The position numbers and the translations under genes are program-made. From the NCBI GenBank assembly GCA_023897205.1, contig JAHWDD010000006.1, positions 1,302,001 through 1,366,000 on the forward strand: a DNA stretch of 64,000 bases, read 5' to 3'. Positions 56,113 through 64,000 of the stretch are shown piece after piece; within the stretch, counting starts at the first letter, position 1; the number at the start of each line of letters is the position of its first letter. This stretch comes from Exophiala sp. HKRS030 (lineage: Eukaryota; Ascomycota; Eurotiomycetes; Chaetothyriales; Herpotrichiellaceae). Below the pieces are notes generated by a model. It saw only the letters and a program-made list of their open reading frames with translations, did no database searches and was not told the origin of the DNA.

Positions 56113-57223
56113 ATGGCAACAGTTGATACTCGTCCAGCAGTCCACAGCTTCAATATCAGTCCCATAATCAGTGAAAAACTGACTCCAGGCAGTTCCGGAC
56201 CTTGTGTGAAGTTTGACCCTGATAGGCACTTGGCTTATCAACAAGATCCCAAGGTTGTGACGCTCAAGGATATCGGCTTGTCAGAAGATGTTGGTATCTC
56301 TCCGGTTGCAAGTTCGGAACCATTCCCTCTCTTCACCGAAGAAGCCATCAATATCATGAGAGGCGAGATATTCCAGCAAGAAGTCTGGGACAACTGTATG
56401 CACAGTACAGAGTTTGCAGGTTGTCAACTTAGGGGTCATTGTCCGAAGTAAGCAATACATCGCCTCATCGTTCACCAATGTTACGGACATTCGGCTGATC
56501 ATATCTCCCCAAGGTATGCACCGTTCATGTATGATGCGTGGAATAACCCCCGAACGCTTTCGATCGTCTCGAAGATTGCTGGGATTGATCTTGTACCGGA
56601 GATTGACATTGACATCGGCAACATCAATATTTCTGTTCAAGATCCGTTGAAGGACTATAAGAAACAAGAGAATCAATCCGATGACGATGTCCCTGTCACC
56701 AAATGGCATTATGATAGTTATCCCTTTGTCTGTGTCGTGATGATGAGCGACGCATCACAAATGCAAGGTGGTGAAACAGCAATCAGGACTGGATCAGGCG
56801 AATTCGTCAGAGTTCGAGGTCCGCAAATGGTAAGCTTCTTCGCTTTGGTGGTGAAGTGAGCATCTGCTAACTTTTGCTAAGGGCTGTGCTGTGGTGCTTC
56901 AGGGCAGACACATCCTTCATCAAGCTTTAGCTGCAAAGGGAGGCAGTGAACGTATCACCATGATCACTTCATTTCGACCTCGTGATCCCTTCGTGAGGGA
57001 TTCCTCAGTGCTGACCAGCATTAGGCCCATTTCTGATCATTCAGAGCTATATTTCCAATGGACAGAGTACCGTGTCGAGGTCTTGCAAAAACGCCTGGCT
57101 GGAATGTTGAAGCTACTGAAGGAGCAGCATACAGCTGGGAAGAAGACCGATGTTAAAACCATCAAAGAGTTCCTCAAGCAGCAAGAAGAGTGGCTCTCCA
57201 TCACCAACGCTGAGATAGTTTGA
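56113..57223 (+). CDS. Fungal Fe(II)/2OG dioxygenase-like protein
   Basis: Predicted non-haem iron oxygenase, not closely related to the PhyH neighbour. Exons 56113-56447, 56514-56829 and 56882-57223 give 330 residues. Seen: HxD in TKWHYDSYPFVCVVMMSDAS (His177, Asp179), GGETAIRTGSGEFVRVRGPQ and the distal His230 in LQGRHILHQAL, joined at the third exon, followed by SERITMITSFRPRD with a candidate 2OG-binding Arg. The C-terminus (about 265-330) is a charged helix. The fold assignment rests on these spaced ligands. The family is common in filamentous ascomycetes, usually unnamed. Confidence 0.84.
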
Positions 57224-57628
57224 GGAAGCGAAGAGGAGAGCATGTGCATAAGCATAGTTCATCTCTTGGGAAGTACCCAGAAGGGTCCTCGACCGCATTT
57301 CAGATGAAGTGATGGCTATGTCTTACCGTAATGGTGAAGCTATGATAGATATAGATTGACCTGAAGCTGCTGCTAGCGATTTAGCGATTTGTTAGAAGAT
57401 ACGATGAAGTTGTAACATCTTACTATTCCTTACTGCTGTTCCTCGGAATATGAACAGCCAAGAATGTTGTGGATACGCCGAACTCCGTCGCGGGGAAATT
57501 GAATGGAAGTAATTACGTACCGATCATTGTCCTCATCATTCGTAGAAACATCATATCCCGTCGCCTTCATCAAGAGAGAGAGATTGTCTATAGTCTTCGG
57601 TTTGTCTCTGCTTCTACAGTAAATCAAG
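57224..57628. other. intergenic, oxygenase to cupin
   Basis: A 405-bp spacer in tandem orientation; promoter of the cupin gene. Nothing else was recognised. Confidence 0.35.
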
Positions 57629-58279
57629 ATGGTCGAAGTCAAGCGCTACAAACTGCCACCAACCGCTCTCATACCAAACTCGCCGCATCCTTTGATCCAT
57701 TACCCCGGATTTGTATCTGTAGAATCCGGTAATGATGCGGCAACCAAGATCTATGACCTGTTCTCTAGTAATGGATGGAAGACGCAATGGATCTTTCGAT
57801 ATGGTCAGACTCAGACGTCGCATTACCACAGCATGGCGCACGAATGCATGGTTGTCCTGACTGGGACAGCTACCATTCGCTTTGGCGTGGCCGACACGGA
57901 CCCTGACCTGGAGAAGAGCACCTATGGACCCGGCAGAGAGGAAGGAGGAATTGAGGTCAGCGCAGGACCAGGAGACGTCTTCATCCTACCGGCGGGAACA
58001 GCCCATAAGACCTTCAACACGAACCCACGCACGGAATTCAAACTATTGACTCCGGGCGATGGTCATACAGTGGCAGCTGAAGATGTGAGAGAGGCCCTTG
58101 CCAACATTGACCTTTCTGGCTTCACCATGATTGGTGCTTACCCGAAAGACGGGGGGGAATGGGACTTTGCGAAAGGAGGAGAAAATGCAGGCAATTATGA
58201 GCAAGTCTGGTCAGTCCCAAAGCCAAAAAAGGATCCAGTGCTTGGAGACTCGGAAGAAGGTATATGTGGACAGTGGTGA
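57629..58279 (+). CDS. Cupin-domain protein (YjlB-like)
   Basis: Small beta-barrel protein of 216 residues, single exon. Seen: first cupin motif SHYHSMAHECMVVLTGTATI with the His-x-His...Glu metal ligands, and second motif GDVFILPAGTAHKTFN with the fourth His. A C-terminal GAYPKDGGEWDFAKGG stretch matches fungal and bacterial YjlB-type cupins. The family binds a divalent metal, but its reaction is not established. It is tandem with the Fe(II) oxygenase, so co-regulation is possible. Confidence 0.88.
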   Translation: MVEVKRYKLPPTALIPNSPHPLIHYPGFVSVESGNDAATKIYDLFSSNGWKTQWIFRYGQTQTSHYHSMAHECMVVLTGTATIRFGVADTDPDLEKSTYGPGREEGGIEVSAGPGDVFILPAGTAHKTFNTNPRTEFKLLTPGDGHTVAAEDVREALANIDLSGFTMIGAYPKDGGEWDFAKGGENAGNYEQVWSVPKPKKDPVLGDSEEGICGQW

Positions 58280-59257
58280 CTTATTGTATGAGTACGATGA
58301 TTGAATAATGAAATCAGAGGGCATGAAGCTTTGTAATGTTATGATGCACTTGATAGTGACGATGACCTTTCAGCCTCGTGTCAAGTTCAGCCCTTTCGCC
58401 TGATACTCGTACCCGGAGATTCCTGCCGGCGAGTGTTTGGGAAATAACGTATCGGAAAGGAAGCCTTGTCGAGATTCTATGACTTCTTCCTTTTCGAAGT
58501 TTGACCCTTGGTCCAAATGTCCGTCCTCTTTGCTCCCCGCCAAGTTGTATATCCGGGAAAGACCATATAGCAGTTGAGATGTCGCAATCTTTCGAATCGC
58601 CGCCGGCCAAGGACAAAGCTGCGGCCGTCGTTGATAACGTGACTGTGGTGACACGGCCAATGAGAGCATTCCAGAGGTCATGGCAGCACCACAGCCAGAA
58701 GGCCGGCTGCAAATAATGTTGTCGGTGGTGAATCGGTTGGAGACCATGCGGCCAAAAGCAATGCAGCTGCCGCAACTCGCCATCAAAACGCGGATGTCGA
58801 ACATCCTCGCATCAGCAAGGATCAGGAACCAGACATTACCGTTGAATCAGCTCCAGCCGGTCCATCGGTCACGAGGACGACGCCCAAGGTCAATACGGAC
58901 CAAGTGCCGCTAAATGGCGAGGAATCTGCCTGAAGGGACAAAGGATGAAACATGGATACGTCTCGCATGAAGTCATTGTCACTGATCTACTAATCAAGTC
59001 GATCAAGATGTGATTTGTGTGCATGCCGTGGCCTGTGGGTCAAGCAGAGATCGTCATCGATAAGTGAATTTCGAATCTCAGGTCCAGATTTGAACGGCCA
59101 GGAGAATCTCATCGTCTAAGTGGTTTTGTTGATGCCCCGTCCTATGTATTCAGATGCTCGTGGCCGGAATGATGAGATATCCTTTGCTCATGGATGTCCG
59201 GTGATAGTCATGTCCAGGCGAAGGGCCCCTTTTTATGGGAGGATCTTATGGAATATA
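58280..59257. other. intergenic with a possible gene remnant
   Basis: A 978-bp spacer. From an ATG at 58579 a 45-codon frame runs (MSQSFESPPAKDKAAAVVD). A second plus-strand frame then continues after a stop to 58933 with a protein-like Ala/Ser/Glu-rich tail (ISKDQEPDITVESAPAG). The frames do not join without a shift or an unseen intron. No family was recognised. Confidence 0.3.
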
Positions 59258-59740
59258 TTAGACAGATGCAGAGACACTGTTCCCGATAAATGCATTACCT
59301 TCTCCCACTTCTGAATCAACTGTAGACGTTCTCGTGACAGGCGAATCTGTCGTGGACTCAATTTCCATCGATTCTGGAGATGTCTCATGTCGTGGCACGA
59401 GAATGCGACTCTCAGCTTCCTGACGTACTAACTTTCGGAGCCTTTCAACCTCGATTTCTAGACTAAAGGCTCTGCTTTCGAGGTACTCGGTGTACGTAGG
59501 TGGATACTCTCGTCTCGAACGTTCATATGACTTCTCGCACGTTAAGCCCACTGACGCGCATCGTGAGCAATTGGGGTGCAAATCATCACAACGAGCCTTG
59601 AGAATTCGACATCGAACACACGCTTTGGGTACACGGGTTGAATGCTGTTGCCTTGGTGCTATGTATGATAGGCCGATGGTGTTGAGATCCTTCGATACTC
59701 CTTGCGCAGGTGAAGTCAGGTTCGTTGAGGCTTGCATCAT
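59258..59740 (-). CDS. Short Zn2Cys6 DNA-binding protein, possibly truncated
   Basis: A 160-residue protein with a complete binuclear zinc cluster (CVRCRILKARCDDLHPNCSR then CASVGLTC, CX2CX6CX6CX2CX6C, about residues 41-68). A linker EKSYERSRREYPPTYTEYLE and a heptad coil SLEIEVERLRKLVRQEAE follow, as in dimerising Gal4-type regulators. It then ends after a Ser/Thr-rich stretch. The usual 400-residue fungal_trans domain is absent, and none was found in the following 0.9 kb. It could be a truncated regulator, a stand-alone DNA-binding protein, or a gene with an intron I missed (a GTAATG donor candidate lies at the GEGNAF codons). Confidence 0.7.
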   Translation of the reverse strand: MMQASTNLTSPAQGVSKDLNTIGLSYIAPRQQHSTRVPKACVRCRILKARCDDLHPNCSRCASVGLTCEKSYERSRREYPPTYTEYLESRAFSLEIEVERLRKLVRQEAESRILVPRHETSPESMEIESTTDSPVTRTSTVDSEVGEGNAFIGNSVSASV

Positions 59741-60406
59741 CTCTGGGGGAGACTCTGGAAATTATGCATTCGCGAGAGAGTGGAAGAGCCAGAGATGATG
59801 ATTGCGTTTGCGGGAGACATTGGCCCAAACAATAAGTCTTCATCCTTTCGAAACATCAGTGACAGCATTGACTCAAAGATCTTACCGATTTTCGGTTTCA
59901 CTGATTCAAGGTGAACGATTCGATACCGACTGACAGCTTCTTGAGTCTGTGGGTCAACTTATGTTCGTCAAGACATACGTCGGTGTTTGCGGTCCGGAAA
60001 CCGAAGGACTAAGACTGTTGATCACCTTCGCTTAGCAAAAGTACGGCTGGCGGACCGTTCAGCCACTGTCGATCCCAGGATTCACTGCTGCCACTACGCC
60101 GTACCCCAAACCAAACATCCCACATCACCAGAGGAACCTCACGAAAGATGAGGATCTCCTCTCTCGAATATGGAGCCCCCTCGCTCCTCCGCTTCTCCCA
60201 TGGCGGGGGGTGCGGGAATTGCGAATGGGTATAATAAGTCAAGACAGACTCTGTCGCATATTGGGGAGACCCTGGTCATCATATCTCAAAAAGAGGTGCA
60301 AAGCAAAGCAAAGCAACGCAAGGCCAGTGGTGAATTGTGAATTTATTTACAAAAGAAATTTCCTTTTTAATTTTGTCATATCTTTCTTCTTAAACACGTG
60401 TACAAG
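59741..60406. promoter_or_regulatory. divergent promoter, short regulator / ADH
   Basis: A 666-bp region. It contains the microsatellite (GCAAA)n at about 60298-60322 just before the ADH start, and a TCCGGA-type palindrome near 59992. Confidence 0.4.
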
Positions 60407-61631
60407 ATGGCGACTCTTGATATCCCACACCAACAACGAGCGGCAGTCCGTCAAGGCGAAGGAGAGTCGACCAAGACGGTGGTGAAAAACATCGATGTGC
60501 CACAACCGGGTCCTGGCCAGATACTTGTCAAGGTCAAGTGGACGGGTGTCTGCGCCTCTGACAAGTCCCTCCTTCACGATGAGTGGAAGCCCTTTGGGGT
60601 TTCCATGATGCCTCAAACGAACGGTATCGCTGGTCACGAAGGTGCCGGTGAGGTCGTGGCCGTCGGCGAAGGCATGAACAACCGCTGGAAGATCGGGGAC
60701 AGAGCCGGCATCAAGTGGATTGCGAGCACCTGTGGAGAGTGTGAATTCTGTCTCAACGGAGTGGATGAAGTGCACTGCATCAGACAAATTAACAGTGGCT
60801 TCACGGCTCCCGGCACCTTTCAAGAGTACTGTCTGGCCGACGGCAGATACACCTCCAAACTCCCTCCCGGAGTGAAGGACGAAGAGGCTGGTCCCATCAT
60901 GTGTGGAGGCGTTACTGCTTACGTCGCATGTAAGAGGTAAGGGAAGTCCGGGCTGCTTCTAGAGAGGTTCAAGTCGCTGAAATTTCTCTTTTCTCTAGAT
61001 CTGGAGTGCGTCCTGGTCAATGGTTAGTCTGCCCTGGAGCGGGTGGTGGCCTCGGACATTTCGCAGTACAATACGCTCGAGCCATGGGTATCAGAGTCAT
61101 CGCCATCGACGGTGGCAATGAGAAGCGAGACCTTTGCAAGAAGCTTGGAGCTGAAGAATTCATCGACTTTACAACCACCAAGGATATCGCAGCGGAGATT
61201 ATGAGAATCACCACCTATGGTGCGCACGGTGTCATCGTCTTCCCTGCCACCAAGGAGGCATATGCCTCGGCTCCATCGTTTGTCCGACCAGGAGGCACAG
61301 TGGTCGCTGTTGGTTTGCCTAACGATCCTACCGTCCTTGCAGGAGCTCCACCCATCATGCTGGCCCTGAGAAGACTGAACATCGTCGGCTCCGTCACAGG
61401 CTCGTTGAAGGATGTGGAAGAGGCTCTTGATTTCACAGCGAGAGGTCTTGTTCACGTAAGTGCAACCGCCACGACCGATTCCGGTCTTCTATTCACGCCA
61501 CACTTGACTAGTGCTAACTTAATGTCCAGCCTATCCTTACAAGAGGAACACTTGAGAATTTGGATGAATTCGTGGCGAAGATGAAAGCTGGAAAATTGGT
61601 AGGACGAGGTGTCTTGCAAGTTGCGGCATGA
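60407..61631 (+). CDS. Zinc alcohol dehydrogenase, ADH1-type (paralogue of 9714 gene)
   Basis: NAD-dependent alcohol dehydrogenase. Exons 60407-60936, 60999-61455 and 61530-61631 give 362 residues. The last exon adds RGTLENLDEFVAKMKAGKLV, the standard ADH end. Seen: WTGVCASDKSLLHDEW (first zinc Cys, Ala in place of the usual His), GHEGAGEVV (His-Glu), structural zinc cysteines in CGECEFCLNGVDEVHC, GPIMCGGVTAY, and VCPGAGGGLGHFAVQYA for NAD. It shares the CASD variant, the start pattern xLDIPxxxxAAV and overall order with the ADH at 9714, but has one more intron. It is tandem with an acyl-CoA synthetase. Confidence 0.93.
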
Positions 61632-62284
61632 ATGGGCGGCATGAATGGTGATACCTTTTCCTCCTATATCCGAAATGGCCGGCTGCGAGGAATTAGATAG
61701 AATCAATACCAGTTACAATGTAGATGACAAAGACGACTTCACCAACTTCATCTAGGGTTACTTTCACCGAATACTCGAAAGTAGACCTAAGATAGACTGC
61801 TTTACCAGGATGATGTTTATTGCAGCTGGCTTCCACCGAGGCTAATAACAACAAAAAAGGGCTGCAATCATTTCCCGGCTCCGTCCTACGTCAGACAGCC
61901 CCCTATACCTTACATGCGGGACGATACCTGGGCATGGCTGGAGTAAATGTGATATTCGTCATGTACGGCTTTCCGGACCGAATCCCTTGTACCGCCGCAC
62001 CGAGGGTGAGATCTAGATAAACCGGGGGCGGAATAAGATGTGCGGAGTCGGGAAAAGGAGTTGCTGCCCATCCACCCGCAACCATTCTCAGTTAGTCTTG
62101 CACAATACTGAGCATTGATTCGAATATACAGGAAAGGAAGCGCAGAATGGCAGTCGGAGTCTAGTATGGAATACCGCAAACACTTTTACGGTTCCTCGAC
62201 AACATTAAGTTAAACCCATACTCTCATTTGCAAGTACAGGTTCGCCATACAGACACCCAAGCGACCGACTGATCGGCCGACAAG
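61632..62284. other. intergenic, ADH to acyl-CoA synthetase
   Basis: A 653-bp spacer in tandem orientation. Nothing beyond the promoter region was recognised. Confidence 0.35.
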
Positions 62285-64000
62285 ATGCTTCAACCTGTAC
62301 CGGAAGATGTCATGGAGCCTCCAGAGTACTTCAACTTCGCAGCAGATGTGGTCGATAGGTGGTCTGAAAGCGATCCCGGTCTGCTAGCAATGCAATGGAT
62401 AAGTGACCAGTCAACGACCCCTCTCAAGTTGACATATGAGCATTTCAGCGTTCAAAGCAACAAGGCAGCGGCACTGTTAAGGAAACTTGGTGCAAAGCCT
62501 GGGGACAGGGTAATGATGGTCCTCAATCGTGTACCGGCTTGGTGAGTTGAGAATCTTACTAGTTCAGAGGCTTGTTCCTAAATCTAACGGATCTTTCATC
62601 ACAGGTGGGAGGTAAGCAAGATTTCTGATATCTGAACAATTCTTGCAGCATTAGAGTGATTATGCTTACAAGTCCGTGATAGATTGCAACGGGAGTACTT
62701 CGAGCAGGCCTGGTGCTTTGCCCATGCACAACACTTGCCACAGCCAAGGATATTGAGGTTGGTCCTTCCTACAATACCACAACATCATGCTCAATCACTG
62801 ACTTGTACCATCATTTCATCAGTACCGCTTGATCAGTTCGGCAGCCAATATCTTTGTGGGTAACCAGGCCAGTATCGCCAGTCTGGCAAAGATCCGCAAA
62901 AATTGCCCAGCTCTCCAAGTCGTGCTCCAAGCAGACGGAGAACAGCTGCCAGGAGTCATTCAGTACCAGTCCGCCGTCGATGGCATTGCAACAGGTTCTC
63001 CGACAGCTCACAAAACCAAGAAGAGCGACCCAGCCTTGATCTACTTCACGTCAGGGACGTCAGGACCGCCGAAGATGGTACAACACAACCACATTTCTTA
63101 CCCACTAGGTATAGTCCATTGATTACCAGTTCTGGCATGATCATACCTGACTTGGAAAAGCGCACTTGCTCACGGGAACTTACTGGCTGGGCCTATCTCC
63201 CGGAAAGCTCTCTTGGACACTGGCAGAGCAAGGTTGGGCAAAAGCAGCATGGTAAGTTATGTTTTTGTTTACACACGGGCTACAGCCTGTCACCTCTTGA
63301 GGATCCCGTCATGTTTGTCAATCGCTCACGGTATAAAGGTCATGGTTCGCAACGTGGAACACGGGTGCCACACTTTTCATACAAGACACCAAAAAGCCAT
63401 TCTCTCCGAGTGAGACATTGGATGTATTGAACACTTACCCCATTACGAACTTTTGCGCCCCTCCTACAGCATATCGACAATTGGTGACAAAACAAATGCA
63501 TCAACATTGTGCTTCTAATACTCCAAAAGCTCTTGAAAGATGTGTTGCGGCAGGAGAGCCCCTTGATGAGGGCACCCTTGAAGCCTGGAGAGCAATGACG
63601 GGTCTTCAAATCAGAGAGGGTATGTTGGCATTCCCATTTCTTGACCTGTAATTTCACATATTCAACAACCTGTTCGCTGACTCAGGGCTATTTGATTTGT
63701 TCTAGGATATGGTCAAACGGAAACCATTCTTGTGGCCGGCAGCTGTGAAGGTGTGCAGATCCGCCCTGGTAGCATGGGCAAAGCCCTACCGGGCGTACCT
63801 CTCCACGTCATCGACGACGTTGGTCGACCGGTAACTGCCGGAGTTGAAGGAGAGATTGCAGTGCTGTCTGTGGATGAACGAGGGCAACGAACCCCTTTTG
63901 TGTGCGACGGTTACATGTCGAAAGAAGGGAGTCTCTCTCACAAATCGAGAACACGACTATCTTCCGACGGGTCCGTCAATGGACAATGGCATTTGACTGG
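62285..64000 (+). CDS. Medium-chain acyl-CoA synthetase (ACSM-like), 3' end outside window
   Basis: AMP-forming ligase for medium-chain or aromatic acids; the gene runs off the window. Exons seen: 62285-62541, 62605-62611 (7 nt, Trp-Glu), 62683-62757, 62823-63108, 63161-63251, 63339-63619 and 63706 onwards, about 450 residues. Seen: PPEYFNFAADVVDRW (typical ACSM start), P-loop YFTSGTSGPPKMVQHNH, then LTGTYWLGLSPGKLSWTLAE, GWAKAAWSWFATWNTGATLF, FCAPPTAYRQLV, and the adenylate motif YGQTET. It stops just after GQWHLTG, where the Asp of the ATP-ribose motif (TGD) should follow. It is preceded by an ADH, so alcohol-to-acyl-CoA conversion is a plausible shared role. Confidence 0.9.

Overview
The window reads as a filamentous ascomycete (Pezizomycotina) nuclear chromosome. 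Genes are monocistronic on both strands. They carry short GT-AG introns (mostly 50-110 nt) with CTAAC/CTGAC-like branch sites, and the regulators are of the fungal Zn2Cys6 type. No rRNA, tRNA, CRISPR array or intact transposon was recognised. A black yeast or other Eurotiomycete is possible, but that is only an impression. All exon joins are my own: each was chosen so that the splice sites, reading frame and family alignment agree, and where exon sums are given the coding length is divisible by three.

Layout. (1) 0.26-4.9 kb: housekeeping genes (YVC1-type TRP channel, BUD32 kinase, glutamate-cysteine ligase modifier subunit). (2) 5.7-29.0 kb: an accessory catabolic block of ten genes. These are a zinc ADH, an SDR, a second zinc ADH, a Dal5/Soa1-type anion permease, an intronless bacterial-type alkylsulfatase, a DUF1254/DUF1214 protein, an acetoacetyl-CoA-synthetase-like ligase, an AlmA-like Baeyer-Villiger monooxygenase, an aldehyde dehydrogenase and a Zn2Cys6 regulator. 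(3) 29.8-47.5 kb: conserved genes (ZNG1/CobW zinc chaperone, AP-1 sigma, MAF1, a coiled-coil protein, a DsbA-like protein, a WxDW-repeat GPI wall protein, IMP2 and a GLTP/HET-C2 lipid-transfer protein). (4) 48.6 kb to the end: a second accessory block with three regulators or regulator-like proteins, an SDR, a divergent pair of unlike 2OG-Fe(II) oxygenases, a cupin, a third ADH related to the second, and a medium-chain acyl-CoA synthetase cut by the window edge.

How the genes may work together. In block 2 the permease and sulfatase share a 628-bp divergent promoter containing a CACGTG site. The sulfatase would free an alcohol and sulfate from an alkyl sulfate. SDR/ADH enzymes would oxidise the alcohol, the monooxygenase could turn a ketone into an ester, and the ALDH plus CoA ligase would send acids into central metabolism. 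No esterase was recognised. This gives a self-contained candidate pathway for sulfated or long-chain aliphatic compounds with its own regulator. It is inferred from gene content and has not been demonstrated.
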